From QUBU01 sp014337915 (GTDB taxonomy: Bacteria; Pseudomonadota; Gammaproteobacteria; Steroidobacterales; GCA-2729495): 64,000 nt of DNA. A program made the position numbers and the translations under genes. The stretch is from assembly GCA_030263395.1 (NCBI GenBank), contig SZOW01000003.1, forward strand, positions 62,001 through 126,000. Reading direction: 5' to 3'. Below, one piece after another: positions 39,512 to 48,734 of the stretch (within the stretch, counting starts at the first letter, position 1; the number at the start of each line of letters is the position of its first letter). Under the pieces are notes generated by a model. That model was given only the letters and a program-made list of their open reading frames with translations. It was not told where the DNA came from and did not search any database.

Positions 39512-39961
39512 ATGAAGCATCCTGTCAACAATCGTCCCCGCCAGGCCGGCGCCTCGCTGGTCATCGGACTGGTGCTGCTGCTGGTGCTCTCGGTGCTGGC
39601 GGTTTCCACCATGAACAGCGCCACCTTCGGCCTGACCATGGCCGGCAACATGCAGTACAGCGAGAACGCCTTCCAGCTCGCCGAGACCGGCATCGAGGTC
39701 GCCATCAACAACGGCCCGTTCTGTGCCGGCAATGGCTGCCCAGCCAACGCCATCGCCCAGACCCAGGTCGTTGATACCGGCGGCAGGCCCATCGGCACCT
39801 ACCAGGCGAACACCACCTACCAGGCCTGCACCATGCGCGATGGCTACAGCGCCAACTTCCGCGCCTACCACTTCCGCATTACCTCGGTGGGCCAGTCCTC
39901 CCGGGGCGCACAGTCGCAGAACCAGCAGGAGTTCTTCCTGATCGGCCCTGACGCCTGCTGA
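39512..39961 (+). CDS. pilX: Minor pilin PilX (cluster 2)
   Basis: 149-residue PilX-type protein starting four bases after pilW. RPRQAG then ASLVIGLVLLLVLSVLAVSTM is a prepilin helix without Glu5, as in the first copy. MAGNMQYSENAFQLAETGIEVA is the conserved follow-on. FCAGNGC and a C-terminal IGPDAC supply cysteines. The shared lack of Glu5 suggests the same late-acting tip role. Confidence 0.88.
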   Translation: MKHPVNNRPRQAGASLVIGLVLLLVLSVLAVSTMNSATFGLTMAGNMQYSENAFQLAETGIEVAINNGPFCAGNGCPANAIAQTQVVDTGGRPIGTYQANTTYQACTMRDGYSANFRAYHFRITSVGQSSRGAQSQNQQEFFLIGPDAC

Positions 39962-39989
39962 ACGCAAGAGATTCCAAGGAGATTCCGTC

Positions 39990-40337
39990 ATGCGCAAGCG
40001 TATTGGCATATTCCTGGCATCGGCCGCCCTGGGCTTCGTCGCCGGCGGCGCCATGGCCGGCATGAAGAATATCGAGAACGCCTACGAGGTCACGGCGCAG
40101 CAGGTCAGCCTGCCCTCCGTGGCGACCGGCCAGCTGGTGGTCACCAGCTGCAGCGGCTGCAAGCCGGTGACGCTGCGCGTCACTGAGGCCACGCAGTTCC
40201 TGGCCGCCGGCACTGCGGTCAGTCTGGAGCAGATGCGCGAGGCCCTGCACGGGCCCGGCGCCGGCAAGCGCCTGCTCACCGTCTTCTACCGGCTCGACAA
40301 CAACGTCGTGACCCGCGTCGTCCTGAGCGCCGGCTGA
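39990..40337 (+). CDS. Small exported CxGC protein of the pilus-tip operon (cluster 2)
   Basis: 115-residue protein with a signal peptide (MRKRIGIFLASAALGFVAGGAMA). The mature part aligns with the protein at 7535: IENAYEVTAQQVSLP, the cysteine pair in TSCSGC, LRVTEATQF, VSLEQMREA and VVTRVVL. An AAGGAG ribosome site precedes the ATG. Same slot between pilX and pilY1 as in cluster 1, but with intergenic gaps instead of overlaps. Function unknown; a dedicated PilY1 partner is the simplest idea. Confidence 0.85.
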   Translation: MRKRIGIFLASAALGFVAGGAMAGMKNIENAYEVTAQQVSLPSVATGQLVVTSCSGCKPVTLRVTEATQFLAAGTAVSLEQMREALHGPGAGKRLLTVFYRLDNNVVTRVVLSAG

Positions 40338-40370
40338 TCCGCCGACACATCCAGAGAGGTTGCGATCATC

Positions 40371-43300
40371 ATGAACACCTTCACCCATCGCCTCGGCTCC
40401 CTGGCTTGTGGCCTGCTGCTCGGGCTCATCGCCCTGCCGGCAACCGCCGACGACACCGAGATCTTCATCGCCTCGCAGGACCCCTCGATCACCGGGGCCA
40501 AGCCCAACATCCTGTTCATCATCGACAACTCCGGCAGCATGGACAGCACGGTGACGACCCAGGAGGCCTGGAACCCGAGCACCACCTTCAGCGGCTGCTA
40601 CAACGCCAACCGCCTGTACTTCTCGACCAACAGCAGCCGGCCGGGCTGCGGCAGCAGCAATTACATTGAAAAAACCGCCAACTACTGCGACGCCTCGAAG
40701 AACGCGCTGGCCAGCGTTGGCAGCTACTCCGACCGCATGCTCGCCTGGCGCAGCAGCAATCGCAGCTGGGTGGCGCTGAGCGGTGGCTCGAACCGCACGC
40801 GGCCGATGGAGTGCCGCAACGATCGCGGCGTCCACGGCCAGGCGGCGGGCGATGGTGAGCCCTATGCGGCCACCGGCATCGGCGGTCCCTGGGCGGCCGG
40901 TACGGGTACCGAGCCGTCGTGGAACAATGACTACACCATCTGGGACGGCAACTGGCTGAACTGGTATTCCAGTGGCGGTACCGTCACGCAGACGCGCATG
41001 GAAATCGTGCGCAACGTCGCCAACAACATGCTGGCCAGCCTCAACGGCGTCAACGTCGGCCTGATGCACTTCAACGTCGACCAGGGCGGCACGGTGGCCC
41101 ATGCCATCGAGCCCATTGGTACCGCCCGCAGCAGCCTGCAGGCCGCGGTCAGCGGCCTGACCGCCAGCACCTGGACGCCGCTGTCCGAGACCCTGTATGA
41201 GGCCGGCAACTATTACATGGGCCGCAACGTCGACTACGGCAATACCGGCCCGGTGCTGAGCGTCGGACCCTCGCGCACCACCGGCACGGTCGCCGGCACC
41301 ACCTACAAGAAGCCGGTCTTGTATGCCTGCCAGAAGAACTACATCGTGCTGCTGACCGACGGCCTGCCCACCAGGGACGTCAGCGCCACCGCCAAGATCA
41401 AGGCCCTGCCGCAGTGGGCGGCCACGGTGACCACGCCTGCCTGCAGCGGCGCTGCCGGCAGCGACGGCCAGTGCATGAGCGACCTGGCCGAGTACCTGCG
41501 CAAGCACGACCTGGACTCCAGCCTGACGGGCACCCAGACCGTGACCACCTATACCATCGGCTTCGGCGTCGACCTGACGCTGGGTGATACCACCTTCCTG
41601 CAGGAAACCGCCAACAAGGGTGGCGGCAAGTATTTCCCCGCCGGCGATACCGCGACGCTGCAGGCCGCGCTGACCGCGATCGTCTACGACATCCTCGACG
41701 ATGCCACCACGTTCTCGACGCCGACGGCGCCGGTCAACGCCTTCAACCGCACCACCAACATGAGCGACGTGTTCGTCTCGGTGTTCGCACCCTCGGCCAC
41801 CGAGCACTGGGCGGGCAACCTGAAGAAGTACCAGCTGCGGAACGGGCGCCTGGTGGACGTCAACGACCAGCCGGCCGTGGATGCCGATACCGGCTTCTTC
41901 TCCAAGACCTCCCGGAGCTACTGGTCCGATGCCGTCGACGGCAACAGCGCCCAGCTCGGTGGCGCCGCCGGCGAGCTGCCGGTGTACACCGCCCGAAACC
42001 TGTACACCAATATCGCCAGCAACCAGATCGCAGCCAGCTCCAACGCCGTCAGCACGGCGAATACCGCGCTGACGGCGGCGATGATCGGCGCACCGGCTGC
42101 CGACCGCGACACCGTCATCAACTGGGCCCGCGGCCTGGACAGCAACGACGAAGACGACGACGGCGACATGACCGACATCCGCCACATCATGGGTGACCCG
42201 CTGCACGTGCGCCCGGTGAACGTGCTCTACGGCGGTACCATGGCCAGCCCGGATGCCACGGTCTTCGTCTCCACCAACGACGGCTACCTGCATGCCATCG
42301 ACCCGGACGACGGCAGCGAACTCTGGGCCTTCGTACCGGTGGAAATGCTGGGCCGCCTCTACGACCTCTACCTCGACGAGCCCACGGCCACCCGCACCTA
42401 CGGCCTGGACGGCGAGATCAGCGTCTACATCGCCAATGATGACGGCAACCCCGGCATCAGCGGCGCGGAGCGGGTCATCCTGCTGTTCGGCATGCGCCGC
42501 GGCGGCGACACGCTCTACGCGCTGGATGTCACCGACCGCAGCAACCCGCAGGTGCTGTGGAAGATCAACAGCAGCACCACCGGCTTCAGCCGCCTCGGCC
42601 AGACCTGGTCACCGCCGGTCACGGCGCAGGTGCGGGTCGATGCGACGATCCGCAACGTGGCCCTGTTCGGCGGCGGCTATGACGATGCCGAAGACGCCAC
42701 CGCCTACCGCAGTGCCGACAGCCGCGGCAATGCGGTCTACATGGTGGACGCCCTCACCGGCGAGCTGCTGTGGCGCGCCGGCGGCGGCACTGGCAATAAT
42801 CTCAACCTGACTGCCATGACCCACGCCATCCCGGCGGGCCTGCGGGTGCTGGACCTCGACCTCGACGGCCTCGCAGACCGCATGTACGTCGGCGACATGG
42901 CCGGCCAGGTCTGGCGCTTCGACATCCACAATGGCCAGCCGGCCGCAAGCCTGGTCGATGGCGGCGTGTTCGCCAGCCTGGGCGGTGCGGCGGTCACGGC
43001 CCCGGTGCCGGACAGCGCTGCGCGGCGCTTCTTCGCCACCCCGGACGTGGCGCGCATCGTCGCCAACAACCGCGCCTACCTCAGCATCAACATCGGCTCG
43101 GGGCACCGTGCGCATCCGCTGGATACGGCCACGGATGACCAGTTCTTCGCGTTGCGCGACTACAAGGTGCTCGACAGCATCGCCACCGCCAGCTACCCGG
43201 CACCGATCCAGGTGACGGACCTGGTGGACATCACCAGTGACCTGGCGCCCACCATCGCCTACAACTCGCCGGGCTGGCGCCTGCGCCTGGACCTGAGCGC

Positions 43301-43751
43301 CGGCGAGAAGGTGATGACCGAGTCGCTGACCTTCGACAACGTCGTGTTGTTCACCTCCTTCACCCCGGGAGGCCAGGGCGACGCCTGCGTCGCGGCCGGC
43401 GGCCTCAACCGCCTGTACCTGGTCAGCGCCCGCGACGGGTCGCCGGTGACCAACCTCGACGGCTCGCTGAACCCGGATGGCTCGCCCGACACGGCGCTGA
43501 CGGCCGACGACCGCTATCGCGAACTGAACCAGGGCGGCATCGCCCCGGATCCGGCGGTGTTCTTCTCGCCGCCCGATGGCGGCCTCACGACGGGCGACCC
43601 CGTGGCCTGCCTCGGCGACAACTGCGACGACAACCAGCAGGGCAATAGCGATGGCAGCCAGCCCACGCTCTGCATCGGCGTCGAGTGCTTCGATCCGGGC
43701 TTCGCCAACCCGCCGCGGCGTACCCACTGGAACCAGGACGGGACCGAGTAG
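40371..43751 (+). CDS. pilY1: PilY1 tip adhesin (cluster 2)
   Basis: 1126-residue homologue of the cluster 1 PilY1, with a signal peptide to about residue 26. The vWA MIDAS is FIIDNSGSM near residue 52 and the later loop is LLTDGLPT. The propeller half has MGDPLHVRPVNVLYG, VFVSTNDGYLHAIDPDDG and LFGMRRGGDTLYALDV. The calcium-type loop NDEDDDGDMTD is near residue 591. Extra C-terminal length (GDNCDDNQQGN region) and a cysteine-containing end distinguish it from copy 1. Confidence 0.93.
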   Translation: MNTFTHRLGSLACGLLLGLIALPATADDTEIFIASQDPSITGAKPNILFIIDNSGSMDSTVTTQEAWNPSTTFSGCYNANRLYFSTNSSRPGCGSSNYIEKTANYCDASKNALASVGSYSDRMLAWRSSNRSWVALSGGSNRTRPMECRNDRGVHGQAAGDGEPYAATGIGGPWAAGTGTEPSWNNDYTIWDGNWLNWYSSGGTVTQTRMEIVRNVANNMLASLNGVNVGLMHFNVDQGGTVAHAIEPIGTARSSLQAAVSGLTASTWTPLSETLYEAGNYYMGRNVDYGNTGPVLSVGPSRTTGTVAGTTYKKPVLYACQKNYIVLLTDGLPTRDVSATAKIKALPQWAATVTTPACSGAAGSDGQCMSDLAEYLRKHDLDSSLTGTQTVTTYTIGFGVDLTLGDTTFLQETANKGGGKYFPAGDTATLQAALTAIVYDILDDATTFSTPTAPVNAFNRTTNMSDVFVSVFAPSATEHWAGNLKKYQLRNGRLVDVNDQPAVDADTGFFSKTSRSYWSDAVDGNSAQLGGAAGELPVYTARNLYTNIASNQIAASSNAVSTANTALTAAMIGAPAADRDTVINWARGLDSNDEDDDGDMTDIRHIMGDPLHVRPVNVLYGGTMASPDATVFVSTNDGYLHAIDPDDGSELWAFVPVEMLGRLYDLYLDEPTATRTYGLDGEISVYIANDDGNPGISGAERVILLFGMRRGGDTLYALDVTDRSNPQVLWKINSSTTGFSRLGQTWSPPVTAQVRVDATIRNVALFGGGYDDAEDATAYRSADSRGNAVYMVDALTGELLWRAGGGTGNNLNLTAMTHAIPAGLRVLDLDLDGLADRMYVGDMAGQVWRFDIHNGQPAASLVDGGVFASLGGAAVTAPVPDSAARRFFATPDVARIVANNRAYLSINIGSGHRAHPLDTATDDQFFALRDYKVLDSIATASYPAPIQVTDLVDITSDLAPTIAYNSPGWRLRLDLSAGEKVMTESLTFDNVVLFTSFTPGGQGDACVAAGGLNRLYLVSARDGSPVTNLDGSLNPDGSPDTALTADDRYRELNQGGIAPDPAVFFSPPDGGLTTGDPVACLGDNCDDNQQGNSDGSQPTLCIGVECFDPGFANPPRRTHWNQDGTE

Positions 43752-43773
43752 GCCCGCCGTGAAAGGAATCCCC

Positions 43774-44217
43774 ATGACCAGGCAGCGCTCGTCGGGCTAT
43801 ACCCTCATGGAGCTGATGGTGACGGTGGCCATCGCCGGCATCCTCACCGCGGTGGCCGTGCCCTCCTACCGCCAGTACGCCATGCGGGCCAAGCGGGCCG
43901 ACGCCACCACCGCCCTGCTGCGCCTGGCGGCGCAGCAGGAGCGCTTCTACATCCAGAACAACACCTATGCCTCCAATGACCTGCTGGACGATGCGCCGCC
44001 GGCAGGCCTCGGCATTCCCAGCACCGACCGCGGCTACTACGCCCTGGACATCCAGTCTGCCGACCTCACCACCGGCTACACGGCCACTGCGACCGTGGTG
44101 GCCGGTGGCGAGCAGGCCGACGACACCGACTGCGCCAGCTTCAGCGTCACCGCCCAGGGCCTGCGCAGCGCCGCCGACAGCGGTGGGGCCGACAACAGCG
44201 ATCGCTGCTGGCGCTGA
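43774..44217 (+). CDS. pilE: Minor pilin PilE (cluster 2)
   Basis: 147-residue prepilin. RSSG then YTLMELMVTVAIAGIL is the cleavage site. VPSYRQYAMRAKRADATTALLRLAAQQERFYIQNNTYAS and GYYALDIQ closely match the cluster 1 PilE. AAAGGAA lies eight bases before the ATG. Cysteines in DCASF and DRCW likely form the D-loop disulfide. It ends the second tip operon. Confidence 0.92.
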   Translation: MTRQRSSGYTLMELMVTVAIAGILTAVAVPSYRQYAMRAKRADATTALLRLAAQQERFYIQNNTYASNDLLDDAPPAGLGIPSTDRGYYALDIQSADLTTGYTATATVVAGGEQADDTDCASFSVTAQGLRSAADSGGADNSDRCWR

Positions 44218-44254
44218 GCTATCCACGGGGTGGACACCAGGGGGGTGTGGCGTA

Positions 44255-44283
44255 TTGCCACTACCTGGACCGCAGGGTAGGGT
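44255..44283 (+). promoter_or_regulatory. Possible promoter for the CTERM-type secreted protein
   Basis: TTGCCA (44255-44260), a 17-base spacer and TAGGGT (44278-44283) in the 248-base gap after pilE. The -10 box is weak; read-through from the pilin operon is an alternative. Confidence 0.35.
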
Positions 44284-44465
44284 TGCGCCCTGACACACAA
44301 CAATGACCAGGCCGGGCACCGGGGGGACAGGCGCCGCGGATCTGCGCGCCCTGAAGCCCGGGACTCGCCACCGGCTCCACGTCGACGCATGCATCCCGCC
44401 TGAGCACCGGGTGCCGGGACCTCCGGTTGCAATCATTGCGCCATTCCTGGGGAGGCTCGTTCGTC

Positions 44466-46364
44466 ATGGGGAAGCTCGCGGTTTTCGGCACCTTCGTCGG
44501 CCTGATGCTCGGCGCAGCCAGCGTCCAGGCAGCCAACGGCCATCCCGACCAGGTGACCAGCCCGGTCAGCGGTGCCATGGCCCCGGTGACGAACACCTGC
44601 TTTGCGGTCATCGACGGCTTCAACCTCGGTGACTGCAGCTACGCCGCCACCCGCTACCCCGGCAAGACCAGCGGCGGCACGGCCAATGGCGCAGCCACCA
44701 CCGCCGGCAGCTGGATCGGCCCCACCTACGCCGCCGGCTTCTACGCCGCCGGCAGCCCGGCGGATCCCTTCGGCCCGGCCGGCGCCGCCGGCGCACTGGC
44801 TTTCCGCCACTCGGTGGGGGACAACAAATACCCGATCCCGCTCCTGGGCAGCGTCACCATCGACGACCAGGGTACGGCGAGCCCGGCCGACGACAGCATC
44901 GCCGCCACCTGGACCTTCGGCCAGGCGGTGCACCACACCCAGGTCCAGCAGAATGACTACGCCATCGAGACCTGGGACAGCTTCACGCATGTCATGGCGC
45001 CGACCGCAGTCAACCCGACCGCCAGCGTGGCCAATGCCAATGGCGGCTTCGACTACGTGGTCGGCAGCCGCGGCAAGCCCACGCCGGCGACCGGCGCCTT
45101 CCCGCACGGCTCCCTGCCGGGCGATGGCACCCTGAACCCCGACCCGTTCCCGTCGGAGCGGGCCGAGGCGGACATCGCCAACCCGGCTGGTCTGCGCTGG
45201 ATGACCAGCGGCGCGACGGACCTCGCCAGCGTCTCCCAGCGGGTGGGCATCGAACGCTCCCCGGGCTTCGGCAACATCAGCGGCAATCCCTACCCGGGAA
45301 CCGCCACGCTGCAGCCCAATATTGGCGGCCAGACCAGCGGCAGCTTCACCAACTATCACTGCACCGATGACACCGGCGACAACGACTGCTCGACCAGCGA
45401 GTACATCTTCGGTTCGCAGAGCGAGGGCGGCGGCAGCACCAGCCCGCCGGGTTTCGAAAACGTCATCCTGCTGCTCAGCACCGATGCCAACGGCCGGGTG
45501 ACCGATGCCCGGGCCTACTGGACCCGTGAGTACATGATCCGCGGCTTCGGCAGCCGCATCGGCAACGATCCCACCAATCCGAACCAGTGGACCACCAACA
45601 ACTCCTGGAACGGCGGCCGCTTCGACTTCCGCGGTTGCTCGCTGCCGCTCGCCGTCGACGACAGCGCCAGCGTGGTCGAGGGCACGATGAATGCCGTCTT
45701 CCAGGTGCTGGTCAACGACACCCTCGGCTGCGCGGAGCCCAACCAGGTCCAGATCGTCAGTGGCCCCGCCCATGGCGCGGCCACGGTCTCAGGCGACGGG
45801 CGCTCGATCCTGTATTCCCCGAGCACCACCGAACCAGCGCCAAACGTCTATTACGACGGCCCGGATGCCCTGACCTACCGGGTGGTCGACGACCTGGGCA
45901 ACCAGTCGGCGCCGGCCACGGTCAGCATCACCGTGACCCGCAGGCTGCCCGTCGCGGGCAACCTCAACGGCAGCTCCAGCGGCGGCGGCACGGCCACCGT
46001 CACGGCCCTGACCGCCGGCTCGCTCGGCAGCGGCAGCCTGGCCCAGCACCGGCTCGCAGCCGGCACCGGCACGCTGGGTAGCTGCACGGTCTCGGGCTCG
46101 GGTGGGGTCGATGGCGACCAGCTGGTCTTCACACCCACTGCGGGTGCCGGCAACGGCACGGGTGGCTGCAGCTACAGCATCACCGACGTCGATGGCGACA
46201 GCGTCACCGGCCAGTTCGTCGTCGACGTGCGCGGCAACGGTGCCAGCGCTGGCGGCAGCAATGGCCCGCAGCTGCCATCCGGCGGCAGCAGCCTCGACTG
46301 GCCGGGCCTCGGCATCCTGCTGGCCGGCCTGCCGCTGCTGGCACGCAGGCGCCGCCGGGCCTGA
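44466..46364 (+). CDS. Secreted Ig-like domain protein with CTERM-type sorting tail
   Basis: 632-residue exported protein of unknown function. The start is the ATG of MGKLAVFGTFVGLMLGAASVQA, a signal peptide, with GGGAGG about 11 bases upstream. The first about 390 residues match nothing I recognise. Residues about 400-490 look like a bacterial Ig/cadherin-like repeat: LAVDDSASVVEGT, VLVNDTLGC, and YDGPDALTYRVVDDLGN. The C-terminus has a Gly/Ser stretch, a short hydrophobic helix (WPGLGILLAGLPLLA) and RRRRR, the three-part layout of CTERM sorting signals, though the exact class is unclear. It follows the second pilin operon and could be a surface or matrix protein. Confidence 0.75.
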   Translation: MGKLAVFGTFVGLMLGAASVQAANGHPDQVTSPVSGAMAPVTNTCFAVIDGFNLGDCSYAATRYPGKTSGGTANGAATTAGSWIGPTYAAGFYAAGSPADPFGPAGAAGALAFRHSVGDNKYPIPLLGSVTIDDQGTASPADDSIAATWTFGQAVHHTQVQQNDYAIETWDSFTHVMAPTAVNPTASVANANGGFDYVVGSRGKPTPATGAFPHGSLPGDGTLNPDPFPSERAEADIANPAGLRWMTSGATDLASVSQRVGIERSPGFGNISGNPYPGTATLQPNIGGQTSGSFTNYHCTDDTGDNDCSTSEYIFGSQSEGGGSTSPPGFENVILLLSTDANGRVTDARAYWTREYMIRGFGSRIGNDPTNPNQWTTNNSWNGGRFDFRGCSLPLAVDDSASVVEGTMNAVFQVLVNDTLGCAEPNQVQIVSGPAHGAATVSGDGRSILYSPSTTEPAPNVYYDGPDALTYRVVDDLGNQSAPATVSITVTRRLPVAGNLNGSSSGGGTATVTALTAGSLGSGSLAQHRLAAGTGTLGSCTVSGSGGVDGDQLVFTPTAGAGNGTGGCSYSITDVDGDSVTGQFVVDVRGNGASAGGSNGPQLPSGGSSLDWPGLGILLAGLPLLARRRRRA

Positions 46365-46388
46365 ACGCGCGACCGCGGGGCCGCCGGC

Positions 46389-48539
46389 TCAGCGGGTGGC
46401 CGGTACCTCGCGCGCCGCACGGCGCACGGTATCGTCGAGGCTGGCGATCTTGTCGGCGAGCAGTTCTGTATTGCCGACGAAGTACCCCTGTGCGTAGCTG
46501 ATGTTGAGCTGCCGCAGCAGGTCGAGCGAAGCCTGGTCCTGAACGAATTCGGCGACGGTTTCCAGCTGCATGACCCGGGCCACTTCGGCGATGGCGGCCA
46601 CCACGGACTGTGAGACCACGTTGCTGGTGACGTCGCGGACGAAGCTACCGTCGATCTTCAGGGTGTCCACGGGGAACAGCTTGAGGTAGGCGAACGAGCT
46701 CAGGCCGGTACCGAAATCATCCAGCGAGAAGTGGCAGCCCAGGTTGCGCATGGCATGCATGAAGGCCTGGGCCTGCTGCATGCGCGCCACCGCCACGGAT
46801 TCGGTGATCTCGAAAGCGAGGACGGTCGGGTCTACGCCGCTGGAGCGCACCGCATGTTCGACGAAGGGCAGGAAGCGCTCGCTGCCGAGGCTCTGCCCGG
46901 AGAGGTTGATGGCGAAGCGCGCCGTGCCGCCCGCCAGGTGCCGGCCCTTCTGCGCCAGCAGCCGCAGCGTGGTCGACACCACCCAGCGATCGAGTTCCTC
47001 CATGAGCTGGTAGCGCTCGGCGGCGGACATGAACTCCCCGGGTGGAACGTGCTGCCCGGAGTCGTCGACGATGCGTACCAGGACTTCGTTGTAGTCGGCT
47101 ACGCGGCCGGGTTTCAGCGCGATCAGCGGCTGGGCCACCAGCACCAGCCGGTTGTTCTCGATGGCGTTGCGCACGTAGCCGACCAGCTGGATGTCGTCGA
47201 AGCGCTGCACGATGCTGGCATCGGCCGACTGGTACACCTCGGTGCGGCCGCGGCCGCGGTCCTTCGCCGCCTGGAGCGCGATGCGCGCGGCACCCATCTC
47301 GCCACCACTCTCGCCGCCCTCCCCCAGCGCGCCGATGCCGATGCTGACCGAGGGCCGGTGCGTCTGGTCGCCGCGTTCGAAACTGCGGCTGGCGAAGCGC
47401 GTGCAGATGCGATCGCCGAGCTGGCGGGCCTCCTCGAGGCTGGTATGGCGCAGCAGGGCCGCGAACTGGTCGCCGGTCACCCGCGTCAGCGGCCGGCCCG
47501 GCAGCTCCTCATGCATCACCGCCGCCAGGTGCACCAGCACCTCGTCGCCGGTGTCGCTGCCGAAGGTTTCGTTGAATACATGCAGCCGGTCGACGTCCGG
47601 CACCAGCACCATGCTCTCGTGGTCGGCAAGCGCCGCGGCCAGTTCGCGCTGGAACACCGGCCAGGCCAGCAGGCCGGTGAGGCTGTCATAGGTGCGGTCG
47701 AGGAGTGCCTCGACATGCGAGCCGACGTAGCGCGCAATGCGTGCCAGGCGCCGCTCGCTGAAGCGCGAGGAGCGCCAGCCGGCAAAGGCCAGCATGCCCT
47801 GGACCGACTGGCTGCGCGAACGGATTGCCGTCCACATCAATTGTTCGTCGTGGCCCACCTCGCGCACGCCAGGGTCCGCGTCGCGGGCCGCCGCCATCAA
47901 ACCGGTACAGGCGCTGCGCGCCCCGGCAATATCGACGGCAGCGCCCTCGGCCAGCGCGATGCGCTTGTCGGGAATGACCAGCCAGACGCCCGCCACGTCG
48001 AGATGCGCGCAGCACAGGGCCAGGATTCCGGTCATGGCGGCGTCGCAGGACTGCCCGGCATCGTGCAGCAGCGTCTCCACCTGGTGCAGCAGGCGTTCCT
48101 CAGCCGCCTGCACCTGCAGCTTGCGCTGGCTGTCCAGCACCTTGAACCGCAGGGCCAGCTCGCGCTGCAGGCTGCGCAGCGCCGGCGCGAGTACGTCCAG
48201 CACGAACTGGCTGGGCATGCTGGCGGCGTCGCGGTCGAGCAGCACGTTGAGCGCACCGAGCGCCCGGCCATCCTCGCCATGCAGGAGCGCCAGGTGGGCG
48301 TAGTAGTCGCCGAGCTTCAGGCGCGTGCCTTCTGCAGGCAGCGGGTCGCCCTTCAGCAACCGCGCCAGCAGGTCACGGTAGGCATCGGACACCGGCGGTA
48401 CGCCGGCAGGCGGCGCCTCGCTCCAGAACACACGCCCCTGGGAATCGTGGCAGACGAAGCCCTGGGCCTGCGGCAACAACGCCTTGAGGAAGGCGGCGTA
48501 GTCGCGCAAGACGGCATCCTTGTCTGCGGGCTCGGCCAT
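46389..48539 (-). CDS. GGDEF/EAL domain protein with degenerate motifs (FimX-like candidate)
   Basis: 716-residue cyclic-di-GMP signalling protein. The N-terminal about 270 residues look like a GAF-type sensor. The GGDEF domain has TGDQF at the active site (about residue 355), so it should not make c-di-GMP. The EAL domain has YNEVLVR in place of EALxR (about residue 482), yet keeps NLSGQSL, FEITES, LDDFGTGLSSFAYL and LKIDGSF, so binding and possibly hydrolysis remain. Degenerate GGDEF plus EVL is the pattern of FimX, the type IV pilus c-di-GMP receptor, and pilin genes lie on the other side of one gene. The start could also be an ATG at 48572. Confidence 0.85.
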   Translation of the reverse strand: MAEPADKDAVLRDYAAFLKALLPQAQGFVCHDSQGRVFWSEAPPAGVPPVSDAYRDLLARLLKGDPLPAEGTRLKLGDYYAHLALLHGEDGRALGALNVLLDRDAASMPSQFVLDVLAPALRSLQRELALRFKVLDSQRKLQVQAAEERLLHQVETLLHDAGQSCDAAMTGILALCCAHLDVAGVWLVIPDKRIALAEGAAVDIAGARSACTGLMAAARDADPGVREVGHDEQLMWTAIRSRSQSVQGMLAFAGWRSSRFSERRLARIARYVGSHVEALLDRTYDSLTGLLAWPVFQRELAAALADHESMVLVPDVDRLHVFNETFGSDTGDEVLVHLAAVMHEELPGRPLTRVTGDQFAALLRHTSLEEARQLGDRICTRFASRSFERGDQTHRPSVSIGIGALGEGGESGGEMGAARIALQAAKDRGRGRTEVYQSADASIVQRFDDIQLVGYVRNAIENNRLVLVAQPLIALKPGRVADYNEVLVRIVDDSGQHVPPGEFMSAAERYQLMEELDRWVVSTTLRLLAQKGRHLAGGTARFAINLSGQSLGSERFLPFVEHAVRSSGVDPTVLAFEITESVAVARMQQAQAFMHAMRNLGCHFSLDDFGTGLSSFAYLKLFPVDTLKIDGSFVRDVTSNVVSQSVVAAIAEVARVMQLETVAEFVQDQASLDLLRQLNISYAQGYFVGNTELLADKIASLDDTVRRAAREVPATR

Positions 48540-48734
48540 GGGTGCTCGAGGGATCTCCGGGGCTCGGGACATAATGCCCGGCCGAGGCCGGGCGGGCCGT
48601 GACCGCCCTCCCAGTTCGCCGCGCCACGGCGTCGCGTTGACCGACCCCCCGGCTGCGACTAGGATGGCCCCCACCGGCGCTGCCGGTTCATATTCAAGGA
48701 GTTCCGCGCCCCGCCCGGGCGCGTGTTGGCGATC

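Noticed and set aside
39879..42293. An 804-residue minus-strand open frame opposite pilX2 and pilY1-2
   Set aside because: Antisense to well-supported pilus genes and without domain features.
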